A stretch of 64,000 bases of DNA from positions 620,001 through 684,000 of the forward strand of contig NZ_LT629786.1 of assembly GCF_900105675.1 (NCBI RefSeq). Reading direction: 5' to 3'. The notes under the pieces are model-generated. The model was not told where the DNA came from. It made no database searches and saw only the letters and a program-made list of their open reading frames with translations. A program made the position numbers and the translations under genes. The DNA is from Pseudomonas synxantha. GTDB taxonomy: Bacteria; Pseudomonadota; Gammaproteobacteria; Pseudomonadales; Pseudomonadaceae. Shown one piece after another: positions 40,133 through 49,263 of this stretch (position 1 is the stretch's first letter; the number at the start of each line of letters is the position of its first letter).

Positions 40133-40310
40133 TTGAGCCCTGGGCCTTAAGCTGATGGCGAATCTTGGATATGATAGGCGCGATTTTGCCGTCCCGCAGT
40201 GGGCCGCATTCTCACTTATTTTCCAGGTCCAGGCCACAAGCGCTGGCGTTAGCTCCTACTGAGCAGCCGGCGTCCTGAGCTTTTCCAACACAGAAAGTGG
40301 AGAGATCACC
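40133..40310. other. Divergent ppsR/ppsA promoter region
   Basis: 178 bp hold both promoters. I see no gene here and no single motif strong enough to list. Confidence 0.4.
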
Positions 40311-42686
40311 TTGGTAGAGTACGTAGTTTCCCTCGATAAGCTCGGCGTCCATGATGTAGAGCACGTAGGGGGCAAGAACGCATCCCTCGGCGAGATGATC
40401 AGTAATCTTGCAGGCGCTGGTGTCTCGGTGCCCGGTGGTTTCGCCACCACGGCCCAGGCTTACCGCGACTTCCTCGAGCTGAGCGGCCTTAACGCCCAGA
40501 TCCACGCCGCACTGGACGCCCTGGATGTCGACGACGTCAACGCCCTGGCCAAGACCGGCGCCCAGATCCGCCAATGGATCATGGAAGCCGAGTTCCCCGA
40601 GAAGCTCAACGAAGAAATCCGTACCGCCTTCGCGACCCTGTCCGCCGGTAACCCGGACATGGCCGTGGCCGTGCGCTCTTCAGCGACCGCCGAAGATTTG
40701 CCGGACGCCTCCTTCGCCGGCCAGCAAGAGACCTTCCTGAACATCCGCGGCGTGGAAAATGTGATCCGCGCAGCCAAGGAAGTCTTCGCCTCGCTGTTCA
40801 ACGATCGGGCGATCTCCTACCGCGTCCACCAGGGTTTCGACCACAAGCTGGTGGCCCTGTCTGCCGGCGTGCAGCGCATGGTGCGTTCGGAAACCGGCAC
40901 GGCCGGCGTGATGTTCACCCTGGACACCGAATCGGGCTTCCGTGACGTGGTATTTATCACGGGTGCCTACGGCCTGGGCGAAACCGTCGTGCAAGGCGCG
41001 GTCAACCCCGACGAATTCTACGTGCACAAGCACACCCTTGAGGCCGGCCGCCCGGCCATCCTGCGCCGTAACCTGGGCAGCAAGGCGATCAAGATGATCT
41101 ACGGCGACGAGGCCAAGGCCGGTCGCTCGGTGAAAACCGTTGACGTCGACAAGGCCGAGCGCGCACGTTTCTGCCTGACCGACGCTGAAGTCAGCGAGCT
41201 GGCCAAACAAGCGATGATCATCGAGAAGCACTACAAGTGCCCGATGGACATCGAGTGGGCCAAGGACGGTGACGACGGCAAGCTGTATATCGTGCAGGCC
41301 CGTCCCGAGACCGTGAAGAGCCGCACTTCGGCCAATGTCATGGAACGCTACCTGTTGAAGGAAACCGGCACCGTACTGGTGGAAGGCCGTGCCATCGGCC
41401 AGCGCATCGGCGCCGGCAAGGTGCGGATCATCAAGGACGTGTCCGAGATGGACAAGGTCCAGCCCGGCGACGTGCTGGTCTCCGACATGACCGACCCGGA
41501 CTGGGAACCGGTGATGAAACGTGCCAGCGCCATTGTCACCAACCGTGGCGGGCGCACCTGCCACGCGGCGATCATCGCCCGTGAGCTGGGGATTCCTGCG
41601 GTAGTCGGTTGCGGCAACGCCACCCAACTGCTCAAGGACGGCCAGGGTGTGACCGTGTCCTGCGCCGAAGGCGACACTGGCTTCATCTTCGAAGGTGAGC
41701 TGGGCTTCGATATCAAGCAAAACTCCATCGACGCCATGCCTGACCTGCCGTTCAAGATCATGATGAACGTCGGCAACCCGGATCGCGCCTTCGACTTCGC
41801 GCAGTTGCCGAACGCCGGTGTGGGCCTGGCCCGCCTGGAGTTCATCATCAACCGCATGATCGGCGTGCACCCCAAGGCCCTGTTGAACTACGACGGCCTG
41901 CCTCTGGACATCAAGGAAAGCGTCGACAAGCGCATTGCCGGCTACAACGACCCGGTAGGCTTCTACGTCGAGAAGCTGGTGGAAGGCATCAGTACCCTGG
42001 CGGCGGCGTTCTACCCGAAAAAGGTCATCGTGCGTCTGTCGGACTTCAAGTCCAACGAATACGCCAACCTGATCGGCGGCAAGCTCTACGAGCCGGAAGA
42101 AGAAAACCCGATGCTGGGCTTCCGCGGTGCTTCACGCTACATCAGCGAAGCTTTCCGTGACTGCTTCGAGCTCGAGTGCCGTGCACTCAAGCGCGTGCGC
42201 AACGAGATGGGCCTGACCAACGTCGAGATCATGGTGCCATTTGTGCGCACCTTGGGCGAAGCGAGCCAGGTGGTCGACCTGCTCGCCGAAAACGGCCTGA
42301 CCCGTGGCGAGAACGGCCTGCGCGTAATTATGATGTGCGAGTTGCCGTCCAACGCCATCCTCGCCGAAGAGTTCCTGGAGTTCTTCGACGGGTTCTCCAT
42401 CGGCTCCAACGACCTGACCCAGCTGACCCTGGGCCTGGACCGAGACTCGGGGATCATCGCTCACCTGTTCGACGAGCGTAACCCTGCGGTCAAGAAACTA
42501 CTGGCCAATGCCATCCAGGCCTGTAACAAGGCCGGCAAGTACATCGGGATCTGCGGTCAAGGCCCTTCGGACCACCCTGACCTGGCCAAATGGCTGATGG
42601 AGCAGGGCATCGAGAGCGTTTCGCTGAACCCCGATTCCGTGCTGGAAACCTGGTTCTTCCTGGCGGAAGGCCAAGCCTCAGTTTAA
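40311..42686 (+). CDS. ppsA: Phosphoenolpyruvate synthase
   Basis: The 791-residue enzyme converts pyruvate, ATP and water to PEP, AMP and phosphate for gluconeogenesis. It shows the N-terminal nucleotide domain ([23 protein letters not shown]), [24 protein letters not shown] near residue 120, the phospho-His swivel [21 protein letters not shown] near 415, and the C-terminal PEP domain with [24 protein letters not shown] near 690 and CGQGPSDHP. The start is a TTG at 40311, with GGAGAG at good spacing and homologues beginning [11 protein letters not shown]. Confidence 0.96.
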   Translation: MVEYVVSLDKLGVHDVEHVGGKNASLGEMISNLAGAGVSVPGGFATTAQAYRDFLELSGLNAQIHAALDALDVDDVNALAKTGAQIRQWIMEAEFPEKLNEEIRTAFATLSAGNPDMAVAVRSSATAEDLPDASFAGQQETFLNIRGVENVIRAAKEVFASLFNDRAISYRVHQGFDHKLVALSAGVQRMVRSETGTAGVMFTLDTESGFRDVVFITGAYGLGETVVQGAVNPDEFYVHKHTLEAGRPAILRRNLGSKAIKMIYGDEAKAGRSVKTVDVDKAERARFCLTDAEVSELAKQAMIIEKHYKCPMDIEWAKDGDDGKLYIVQARPETVKSRTSANVMERYLLKETGTVLVEGRAIGQRIGAGKVRIIKDVSEMDKVQPGDVLVSDMTDPDWEPVMKRASAIVTNRGGRTCHAAIIARELGIPAVVGCGNATQLLKDGQGVTVSCAEGDTGFIFEGELGFDIKQNSIDAMPDLPFKIMMNVGNPDRAFDFAQLPNAGVGLARLEFIINRMIGVHPKALLNYDGLPLDIKESVDKRIAGYNDPVGFYVEKLVEGISTLAAAFYPKKVIVRLSDFKSNEYANLIGGKLYEPEEENPMLGFRGASRYISEAFRDCFELECRALKRVRNEMGLTNVEIMVPFVRTLGEASQVVDLLAENGLTRGENGLRVIMMCELPSNAILAEEFLEFFDGFSIGSNDLTQLTLGLDRDSGIIAHLFDERNPAVKKLLANAIQACNKAGKYIGICGQGPSDHPDLAKWLMEQGIESVSLNPDSVLETWFFLAEGQASV

Positions 42687-42703
42687 GGCCGCGATGTCAA
42701 AAG

Positions 42704-42732
42704 TGCCGGTCACTCGTAGAGGGTGGCCGGCA
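42704..42732 (+). terminator. Hairpin after ppsA
   Basis: TGCCGG-t-CACTC pairs with GGGTG-g-CCGGCA (42704-42715 with 42721-42732), followed by TTCTTAT. It lies 18 bp after the ppsA stop. Confidence 0.6.
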
Positions 42733-42745
42733 TTCTTATCTGTAC

Positions 42746-42779
42746 AGGGCGGAACTCCTTGCGGACGCCGCCCTTTTTT
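42746..42779 (+). terminator. Strong terminator just before the alpha/beta hydrolase
   Basis: AGGGCGG pairs with CCGCCCT and is followed by a run of six T. It ends only 13 bases before the hydrolase ATG, so it either insulates that gene from ppsA or works as an attenuator. Confidence 0.75.
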
Positions 42780-42792
42780 GTGCAAGAGCATT

Positions 42793-43782
42793 ATGCAAAG
42801 CAGCAGCAAACTATTTCCTGTCGCCTTGATCAGCGCTGAGCGTCGTGGCGACCTGAGTGAAGATGTGTACCGGATCAAGCCCGGCAATAGTCCCGACGGC
42901 ACCGTCGAGCTGGCCGTTACCCGTTTGGGCCTGGCCAATGTCCCTGAAAACCGGGGCACGCCGATTATTTTGTTGCACGGCAGTTTTTCCAATCGACGCT
43001 TCTGGTACTCACCCAAAGGTGTCGGCCTGGGTGCTTACCTGGCGCGCCGGGGCTTTGATGTGTGGATTGCGGAAATGCGCGGGCATGGTTTGTCCAGGCG
43101 CAACCAGGACTACGCCAGAAACCGTGTTGCTGATTACGCGCGCTACGATTTGCCGGCCATCGGTGCATTTGTGCGTGAGCAAAGCGGGCAAATCCCTCGT
43201 TGGATCGGGCATTCCCTCGGTGCCACGACCTTGGCTGCGGCCCTTGGCGGTCAACACCTGGGGGCGTCAATGGTCGCGTCGGTGGCCTTGTTCGGCTGCC
43301 AGGTCAGTCGCACCCATTGGCCGTTGAAAATTCCACCGGTGGAGTGGGGCGGTCGTTTTATCCTCAAGCGCCTTGCCCGGGTGTCCGGCCCGCGATTCAA
43401 GCGCGGCCCGGAGGACGAGCCGGCCGGTGTGATAATCGAAGCGATGCGCTGGAACGGCCTGTTTGGCCGTTTTGGCGATGCGGAGCGTGATTGGTGGAAG
43501 GGCCTGGCAGAGGTCAACGTGCCATTGCTGGCGGTCAGTGCGGCCGGTGATCGTCAAGACCCTGACTGGGCGTGCCGCCAGCTCTTCGAACAAGTCGGCA
43601 GCGAGCATCGCCAGTACCTGTGCCTGGGGCGCAAGCAAGGCTTCAGTGAGGATTTCGGGCATGTGCAGATGCTGGTCAGCAAGGCCGCGCAGGCCGAAGT
43701 ATGGCCATTGGTGGAGCGTTGGTTGCGAGACCCGCTGACACCTTTATTCGGTACGCAGCCCGACATGGCCGCGGCGGTTTGA
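42793..43782 (+). CDS. Alpha/beta-hydrolase
   Basis: This 329-residue protein has the hydrolase fold: oxyanion segment ILLHGSFSNRRFWY near residue 55, the nucleophile elbow WIGHSLGATTLAA near 140 (Ser), and a C-terminal Asp/His pair likely in GDRQDPDW and EDFGHVQM. A homologue follows ppsA in Pseudomonas and precedes rraA. It is probably an esterase or lipase of unknown substrate. I took the ATG at 42793 because the terminator rules out upstream starts and conserved sequence begins soon after. Confidence 0.87.
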   Translation: MQSSSKLFPVALISAERRGDLSEDVYRIKPGNSPDGTVELAVTRLGLANVPENRGTPIILLHGSFSNRRFWYSPKGVGLGAYLARRGFDVWIAEMRGHGLSRRNQDYARNRVADYARYDLPAIGAFVREQSGQIPRWIGHSLGATTLAAALGGQHLGASMVASVALFGCQVSRTHWPLKIPPVEWGGRFILKRLARVSGPRFKRGPEDEPAGVIIEAMRWNGLFGRFGDAERDWWKGLAEVNVPLLAVSAAGDRQDPDWACRQLFEQVGSEHRQYLCLGRKQGFSEDFGHVQMLVSKAAQAEVWPLVERWLRDPLTPLFGTQPDMAAAV

Positions 43783-43783
43783 C

Positions 43784-43807
43784 GAAACGCTCTACCAAGG
43801 GCGTTTC
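43784..43807 (+). terminator. Hairpin after the hydrolase
   Basis: GAAACGC (43784-43790) pairs with GCGTTTC (43801-43807), one base after the stop codon. The T-run is short, so termination may be weak. Confidence 0.45.
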
Positions 43808-44011
43808 ACTCTTGAGTGGTTGCGGCTAAGATATGACGCGCCAGGCACTTCTGGTCATATTCAGTCGCGCAACGTGTATTGCGTTGCACCGAGGTGGATC
43901 TGATCATGGCCGCCGCTGACCGACACGCACTTAAAGAATGCCTGTCGCGGCGCGTTTTCCTGATGTACAGCGTGGATGTTTGACCTCTTCTTTGACGACA
44001 GGAGTTTCTCG

Positions 44012-44503
44012 ATGAACCATTACGTGACCCCCGACCTGTGTGACGCCTACCCGGAGCTGGTGCAGGTAGTGGAACCGATGTTCAGCAACTTCGGTGGCCG
44101 AGACTCCTTTGGTGGCGAGATAGTCACCATCAAATGCTTCGAAGATAACTCCCTGGTCAAGGAACAGGCGGACCAGCCTGGCGCCGGCAAAGTCATGGTG
44201 GTCGATGGCGGCGGTTCTCTGCGTCGTGCGTTGCTGGGCGACCTGATCGCCGAGAAAGCCGCGAAAAACGGTTGGGAAGGGCTGGTGATCTACGGTTGCA
44301 TCCGTGATGTCGACGTTATCGCCCAGACCGACCTGGGCGTGCAGGCGCTGGCCTCGCACCCGATGAAAACCGACAAGCGTGGTCTGGGTGACCTGAACGT
44401 GGTGGTGACGTTCGCAGGCGTGACGTTCCGCCCGGGCGAGTACATCTATGCCGATAACAACGGCGTGATCGTATCGCCCAGCCCGCTGAAAATGCCTGAA
44501 TAA
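44012..44503 (+). CDS. rraA: Regulator of ribonuclease E activity A
   Basis: The 163-residue RraA/DlpA-fold protein binds RNase E and modulates RNA decay in enterobacteria. Related proteins are oxaloacetate decarboxylases or aldolases. Key segments are [47 protein letters not shown] near residue 70, [20 protein letters not shown] near 97 and [20 protein letters not shown] lies seven bases before the ATG at 44012, so the longer frame from 43976 is rejected. It is followed by cmaX. Confidence 0.93.
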   Translation: MNHYVTPDLCDAYPELVQVVEPMFSNFGGRDSFGGEIVTIKCFEDNSLVKEQADQPGAGKVMVVDGGGSLRRALLGDLIAEKAAKNGWEGLVIYGCIRDVDVIAQTDLGVQALASHPMKTDKRGLGDLNVVVTFAGVTFRPGEYIYADNNGVIVSPSPLKMPE

Positions 44504-44528
44504 ACCGCAGTAGCCGATAGGGGTGAGG

Positions 44529-45524
44529 ATGTTCGAGGAAGAGAACGCGCAATGGGGGCTGGTACATGCCCTGGTGCTGGACGGTAAAGGCGGTGCGCGT
44601 TCGATTGCCCGGACTGAGCTCGACGATTTGCAAGTGCAGCCCCATGAAAGCCTGTGGCTGCATTGGGATCGCAGCCATCCCCAGACCCAGACCTGGCTAC
44701 GCAAATCCAGCGGCCTGAGCGAGTTTGCCTGTGACTTGCTGCTGGAAGAGAACACTCGCCCACGGCTGTTGCCGCTGCCGGACGCCGAATTGCTGTTGTT
44801 TCTGCGCGGGATCAACCTCAACCCAGGCGCCGAGCCCGAGGACATGGTTTCGGTACGTATCTTCGCCGCCGCCAACCGTGTGATTTCCCTGCGTTTGCGC
44901 CCGCTGCGTGCGACCGATGAGCTGCTGGTGCAATTGGCGGAGGGTAAGGGCCCACGGACTGCGTCTGAACTCATCCTTTATATGGCCCAGTACCTGACCA
45001 ATAAAGTGCAGGATCTGGTCACGTCCTTGTCTGAAATCGTCGATGCCGAGGAAGAAAAACTCGATGCCGACGAACGGTATACCCCGGAGCACGGCAGTGT
45101 CTTGCAGATCCGTCGGCGAGCAGCAGGGCTCAAGCGTTTCCTGGCGCCGCAACGGGATATTTTTGCTCAACTGACGCGAATCAAACTGGCGTGGTTTTGT
45201 GACGACGATGCCGACTATTGGAATGAACTGCACAACAGCCTGACCCGTTACCTGGAAGAGCTGGAATTGGCGCGAGAGCGCGTGGGGCTTGTGCTTGAGG
45301 CCGAAGATAGGCGCTTGAGCGTGCGCATGAACCGCACCATGTATCGCTTTGGGATCATTACCGGGATCTTCTTGCCGATGAGTTTTCTCACCGGGTTGCT
45401 CGGTATAAATGTGGGGGGCATTCCGTTCTCTGCCAGCCCTTATGGATTCATGATTGCCTGCCTGTTGATGGTCTCTGTGGCACTGGGGCAGTGGTGGTTA
45501 TTTCGACGATTGCGCTGGGTTTGA
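44529..45524 (+). CDS. cmaX: CorA-like transporter CmaX
   Basis: The 331-residue protein has a long soluble N-terminal domain and two C-terminal transmembrane helices. The first begins YRFGIITGIFLPMSFLTGLLGINVGG, where the CorA GMN tripeptide is replaced by GIN, as in ZntB-type zinc transporters (GIN or GVN variants). This suggests zinc or another cation. It is the first of the cmaX-crfX-cmpX set found upstream of sigX in Pseudomonas. A GTG two codons upstream is an alternative start. Confidence 0.9.
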   Translation: MFEEENAQWGLVHALVLDGKGGARSIARTELDDLQVQPHESLWLHWDRSHPQTQTWLRKSSGLSEFACDLLLEENTRPRLLPLPDAELLLFLRGINLNPGAEPEDMVSVRIFAAANRVISLRLRPLRATDELLVQLAEGKGPRTASELILYMAQYLTNKVQDLVTSLSEIVDAEEEKLDADERYTPEHGSVLQIRRRAAGLKRFLAPQRDIFAQLTRIKLAWFCDDDADYWNELHNSLTRYLEELELARERVGLVLEAEDRRLSVRMNRTMYRFGIITGIFLPMSFLTGLLGINVGGIPFSASPYGFMIACLLMVSVALGQWWLFRRLRWV

Positions 45525-45611
45525 CCTGAATATGAGCTGAACGTAAGAAGGGGCCGATGTGACCCCATGAAATTTACCCTCGTCTTTTAAAACACTTGCG
45601 AGAGGTCTCTT

Positions 45612-45857
45612 ATGCACGATCCGTTCGAACAGTCTTTGCGTGACATGCTCAATGCCTCGCCATCCAACCGTGATGACGATGCTTGCCTGGGTCGCGTACT
45701 GAAAACCGCCAACCGTCAGGTCGGGGCGGGAGATCTGTTCGGTCTGCTCGGGCGCTGGCTGCCGGCATTGATGATGGCCCTGAACAACGGTTCGGCCCAT
45801 GTCTCACCGGTTTCCCGTCGTAAACCTCTTGCTCGCACTGCTGATAAGGCTGATTGA
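45612..45857 (+). CDS. crfX: CrfX, small conserved protein
   Basis: The 81-residue protein (MHDPFEQSLRDMLNASPSNRDDDACLGRVLKTANRQVGAGDLFGLLGRWLPALMMALNNG...) is found in Pseudomonas between cmaX and cmpX and is associated with the SigX regulon. The central hydrophobic stretch LFGLLGRWLPALMMAL may lie on the membrane. GAGAGGTC precedes the ATG. Its stop is two bases before the cmpX start, so the two are likely coupled. Its biochemical role is unknown. Confidence 0.85.
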   Translation: MHDPFEQSLRDMLNASPSNRDDDACLGRVLKTANRQVGAGDLFGLLGRWLPALMMALNNGSAHVSPVSRRKPLARTADKAD

Positions 45858-45859
45858 AT

Positions 45860-46684
45860 ATGGAACTTGATCTCTGGACCCAGAGCCTGGTCACCGCGAT
45901 GACCGCATTGTGGACCAAGGTTGCGAATTTCATTCCCAACCTTTTTGGTGCTCTGGTCCTGGTATTGCTGGGTTTTGTCGTGGCCAAGTTGCTCGATACC
46001 CTGCTGTCCAAGTTGCTGGCGAAACTGGGGCTGGATCGCCTTATGGCCGGCACCGGTCTTACCAAGTTGCTGGGCCGGGCAGGGTTGCAAGTGCCGATTT
46101 CGACCCTGATCGGCAAGATCGTCTACTGGTTCGTTCTACTTATTTTTCTGGTTTCTGCGGCTCAGTCCCTTGGACTGGAGCGAGTTTCAGCTACGCTCGA
46201 CATGCTGGCGCTGTATTTGCCGAAAGTCTTCGGTGGCGCGCTGGTGCTGCTGGTGGGGGTTTTACTGGCGCAACTGGCCAACGGGCTGGTGCGCGGGGCC
46301 GCCGAAGGCGTGGGGTTGGACTATGCGGCAGGCCTGGGGCGAATCGCCCAGGGACTGGTGATCATCATCAGTATTTCCGTCGCGATCAGCCAGTTGGAGG
46401 TCAAGACTGACCTGCTCAACCACGTGATTGTGATTGTTTTGATTACCGTTGGTCTGGCCGTTGCGCTGGCCATGGGCTTGGGAAGCCGGGAAATTGCCGG
46501 CCAGATTCTTGCGGGAATCTATGTGCGTGAGCTGTATCAAGTTGGGCAACAGGTGCGTGTGGGCGAGGTCGAAGGGCAAATCGAGGAGATCGGCACAGTC
46601 AAGACAACCGTGCTGACCGATGACGGGGAGCTGGTGTCGCTGTCCAACAGGATTCTCCTTGAGCAGCAGGTCAGTAGCCGCTAA
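45860..46684 (+). CDS. cmpX: CmpX, mechanosensitive-channel-like membrane protein
   Basis: The 274-residue protein has four or five transmembrane helices (FIPNLFGALVLVLLGFVVAKLLDTLL, IVYWFVLLIFLVSAAQSL, YLPKVFGGALVLLVGVLLAQLANG, VIVIVLITVGLAVALAMGLGSREIAGQILAGIYV) and a small C-terminal soluble region (VGQQVRVGEVEGQIEEIGTVKTTVLTDDGELVSLSN). That end resembles the MscS beta domain. In Pseudomonas, CmpX affects envelope stress and SigX activity. The ATG at 45860 is preferred over an upstream TTG that lies in crfX. Confidence 0.9.
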   Translation: MELDLWTQSLVTAMTALWTKVANFIPNLFGALVLVLLGFVVAKLLDTLLSKLLAKLGLDRLMAGTGLTKLLGRAGLQVPISTLIGKIVYWFVLLIFLVSAAQSLGLERVSATLDMLALYLPKVFGGALVLLVGVLLAQLANGLVRGAAEGVGLDYAAGLGRIAQGLVIIISISVAISQLEVKTDLLNHVIVIVLITVGLAVALAMGLGSREIAGQILAGIYVRELYQVGQQVRVGEVEGQIEEIGTVKTTVLTDDGELVSLSNRILLEQQVSSR

Positions 46685-46771
46685 TCCGGAAAACCCTGCT
46701 AATGTACGCCGCCGCGAACCCGGGTGACCGGGTTGCAACGGACATTGACCTGACTGTCGGCACGACTTGTT

Positions 46772-47362
46772 TTGAATAAAGCCCAAACGCTGTCCACGCG
46801 CTATGACCCACGTGAGCTCTCTGATGAGGAGTTGGTCGCGCGCTCGCACACGGAGCTGTTTCACGTAACACGTGCGTACGAAGAATTGATGCGCAGGTAT
46901 CAACGCACTCTGTTCAACGTTTGTTCAAGGTATTTGGGGAACGATAGAGATGCGGATGATGTCTGTCAGGAAGTGATGCTCAAGGTGCTCTACGGCCTGA
47001 AGAACTTCGAGGGCAAATCGAAGTTCAAGACATGGCTGTACAGCATCACGTACAACGAGTGCATCACGCAGTATCGGAAGGAACGGCGAAAGCGTCGCTT
47101 GATGGACGCTTTGAGTCTGGACCCCCTCGAGGAGGCGTCTGAGGAAAAGGCGCCGGCACCCGAGGAGAAGGGCGGACTTGATCGCTGGCTGGTGCATGTG
47201 AACCCGATTGACCGAGAGATTCTGGTGCTTCGTTTTGTCGCAGAGCTGGAATTCCAGGAAATCGCTGACATCATGCATATGGGCTTGAGTGCTACAAAAA
47301 TGCGTTACAAACGTGCTCTTGATAAATTACGTGAGAAATTTGCGGGCGAGACTGAAACTTAG
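46772..47362 (+). CDS. sigX: ECF sigma factor SigX
   Basis: The 196-residue sigma factor has region 2 (LFHVTRAYEELMRRYQRTLFNVCSRYLGNDRDADDVCQEVMLKVLYGLKNFEGKSKFKTWLYSITYNECI) and region 4 (DREILVLRFVAELEFQEIADIMHMGLSATKMRYKRALDKLREKF). It directs envelope and fatty-acid genes, including oprF, in Pseudomonas. The start is a TTG at 46772: the encoded N terminus (NKAQTLSTRYDPRELSDEEL) matches known SigX proteins, and no better ATG exists. No anti-sigma gene of the usual kind is adjacent. Confidence 0.93.
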   Translation: MNKAQTLSTRYDPRELSDEELVARSHTELFHVTRAYEELMRRYQRTLFNVCSRYLGNDRDADDVCQEVMLKVLYGLKNFEGKSKFKTWLYSITYNECITQYRKERRKRRLMDALSLDPLEEASEEKAPAPEEKGGLDRWLVHVNPIDREILVLRFVAELEFQEIADIMHMGLSATKMRYKRALDKLREKFAGETET

Positions 47363-47469
47363 TGCGTAGCAAATATCTCTTACGTGTAGGCAAGTTCTGT
47401 TAGACTTGTCGCCGAGTTGTCCCCCGGTTTGTGGGACTGCTTTACAATCACCAGATGGGGATTTAACGG
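47363..47469 (+). promoter_or_regulatory. sigX-oprF intergenic promoter region
   Basis: This 107-bp gap carries the oprF promoter(s). In other Pseudomonas oprF is transcribed from its own promoter and from a SigX-dependent one. TTGTCC (47417) and TACAAT (47443) are present but 20 bp apart, too far for a good sigma-70 promoter. I do not place a precise promoter. Confidence 0.4.
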
Positions 47470-48450
47470 ATGAAACTGAAAAACACCTTGGGCTTGGCCA
47501 TTGGTTCTCTTATTGCCGCTACTTCTTTCGGCGTTCTGGCACAAGGCCAAGGCGCAGTTGAAGGCGAGCTGTTCTACAAGAAGCAGTACAACGATAGTGT
47601 CAAGCACATCGAAGACGGCTTCAACCCAGGCGCTCGCATTGGTTACTTCCTGACCGACGATCTGTCGTTGAATCTGTCGTACGACAAGACCAACCACACC
47701 CGTTCGAACGACGGCACTGGCAACCAGAAGATCAAAGGTGACACTGGCAGCCTCGTTGCCCAGTACCACTTCGGTCAGGCTGGCGTTGATAGCCTGCGTC
47801 CATACGTTGAAGGCGGTTTCGGCCACCAGAGCCGTACCAACGTCAAGGCTGATGGCCACAGCGGTCGCGACCAGACCACTTTCGCTACCATCGGTACCGG
47901 CGTGAAGTACTACTTCACCAACAACCTGTACGCACGTGCTGGTGTTGAAGCTGACTACGGTCTGGACAACGGCAAGTGGGACTACTCCGCACTGGTTGGC
48001 CTGGGCGTGAACTTCGGCGGTAACGCTGGCGCAGCTGCTCCAGCTCCTACCCCAGCACCAGCTCCAGAGCCAACTCCAGAGCCAGAAGCTCCGGTTGCTC
48101 AGGTTGTTCGTGTTGAGCTGGACGTTAAGTTCGACTTCGACAAGTCGGTTGTTAAGCCTAACAGCTACGGCGACGTGAAAAACCTGGCCGACTTCATGGC
48201 TCAGTACCCAGACACCAACGTAGAAGTTGCTGGTCACACTGACTCCATCGGTCCAGACGCCTACAACCAGAAGCTGTCCCAGCGTCGTGCTGACGCTGTT
48301 AAGCAAGTCCTGGTTAAAGATGGCGTAGCTCCTAGCCGCATCACTTCCGTAGGTTACGGTGAGTCCCGCCCAGTTGCTGACAACGCAACTGAAGCTGGCC
48401 GCGCTGTTAACCGTCGCGTAGAAGCTGCTGTTGAAGCCACCGCTAAGTAA
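47470..48450 (+). CDS. oprF: Major outer-membrane porin OprF
   Basis: The 326-residue protein has a signal peptide (MKLKNTLGLAIGSLIAATSFGVLA), an N-terminal eight-strand beta-barrel (to ~residue 185), a Pro/Ala/Glu linker, and a C-terminal OmpA-like peptidoglycan-binding domain (VRVELDVKFDFDKSVVKPNSYGDVKNLADFM, VAGHTDSIGPDAYNQKLSQRRADAVKQVL, VGYGESRP). It maintains cell shape and forms a slow non-specific channel. Codon use is noticeably restricted (frequent GCT, GTT, GGT), as for a very highly expressed gene. The Cys pair loops found in some OprF orthologues are absent. Confidence 0.96.
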   Translation: MKLKNTLGLAIGSLIAATSFGVLAQGQGAVEGELFYKKQYNDSVKHIEDGFNPGARIGYFLTDDLSLNLSYDKTNHTRSNDGTGNQKIKGDTGSLVAQYHFGQAGVDSLRPYVEGGFGHQSRTNVKADGHSGRDQTTFATIGTGVKYYFTNNLYARAGVEADYGLDNGKWDYSALVGLGVNFGGNAGAAAPAPTPAPAPEPTPEPEAPVAQVVRVELDVKFDFDKSVVKPNSYGDVKNLADFMAQYPDTNVEVAGHTDSIGPDAYNQKLSQRRADAVKQVLVKDGVAPSRITSVGYGESRPVADNATEAGRAVNRRVEAAVEATAK

Positions 48451-48464
48451 TTAGCCTGGCTTTA

Positions 48465-48494
48465 CAAAAAAACCCGGCTTAGGCCGGGTTTTTT
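48465..48494 (+). terminator. Rho-independent terminator of oprF
   Basis: AAAAAAACCCGGC pairs with GCCGGGTTTTTTT across a short TTAG loop, followed by further T. It lies 15 bp after the stop and also faces the convergent cobA gene. Confidence 0.9.
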
Positions 48495-48510
48495 TCGCCT
48501 GCGATTTGCC

Positions 48511-49254
48511 TCATGCGCTGGCCGCTGCAGCGACACAAGCCGTCTGTGCGGCGGCAGCAACGTGGCCAATCACTAGGATCGCCGGGCTTTTCAAGGCGAA
48601 TGCCTGCGCGTCCTCATGCATCCGCGCCAGCTCGCTGCGGCATTCGCGCTGTTGGGGCAGCGATGCGTTTTCGATCATCGCCACGGGCATATCAGCCGCC
48701 ATGCCACCTTCCAGTAGTTGCTGACCAATTTCCTCCAGCTTTGCCACTCCCATGTACACCACCAAGGTGGTTCCACCTTCGGCCAGTGCGCGCCAGTTCA
48801 GTTGGCTGTTGTCCTGGGTATGGGCGGTGACCAATGTCACGCCGCGACTGACACCGCGCAGCGTGAGCGGAATATCGCAGTTGGTCGCACCCGCGAGCCC
48901 TGCTGTGATGCCATTGATCAATTCAACTTCAACGCCGCGCTCGCGCAGCCACAGCGCCTCTTCACCACCGCGACCAAAGATACACGGGTCGCCGCCCTTG
49001 AGCCTCACCACACATTTGCCCTGGCGTGCATAACGCAGCATCAGGCGGTGAATAAAGTCCTGGGGCGTCGAGCGGCAGCCCCCGCGCTTGCCGACAGTAA
49101 TCACCCGTGCACTGCGACAGTGGTCCAACACGGCCGGGTTGACCAGATCATCAATCAGCACCACATCTGCCTCATGCAGGGCTCTTACCGCCTTGAGGGT
49201 CAGCAACTCCGGATCACCCGGCCCGGCGCCTACCAGCCACACTTTTGCGCTCAT
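48511..49254 (-). CDS. cobA: Uroporphyrinogen-III C-methyltransferase
   Basis: The 247-residue SAM-dependent enzyme makes precorrin-2 by methylating uroporphyrinogen III twice, on the path to siroheme and cobalamin. It shows VWLVGAGPGDPELLTLKAVRAL at the N terminus, VRLKGGDPCIFGRGGEEALWL near residue 85 and ITAGLAGATNCDIPLTLRGVSRGVTLVTAH near 120. It is the last gene of the nirB-nirD-nasC-cobA operon (9-bp gap to nasC), where its product supplies siroheme for NirB. Confidence 0.93.
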   Translation of the reverse strand: MSAKVWLVGAGPGDPELLTLKAVRALHEADVVLIDDLVNPAVLDHCRSARVITVGKRGGCRSTPQDFIHRLMLRYARQGKCVVRLKGGDPCIFGRGGEEALWLRERGVEVELINGITAGLAGATNCDIPLTLRGVSRGVTLVTAHTQDNSQLNWRALAEGGTTLVVYMGVAKLEEIGQQLLEGGMAADMPVAMIENASLPQQRECRSELARMHEDAQAFALKSPAILVIGHVAAAAQTACVAAAASA

Positions 49255-49263
49255 GTTTTTCCC

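Noticed and set aside
47417..47448. A sigma-70 promoter for oprF (TTGTCC/TACAAT)
   Set aside because: The spacing is 20 bp, well off the 16-18 bp optimum, and a SigX-type promoter is expected here, so I do not call it.
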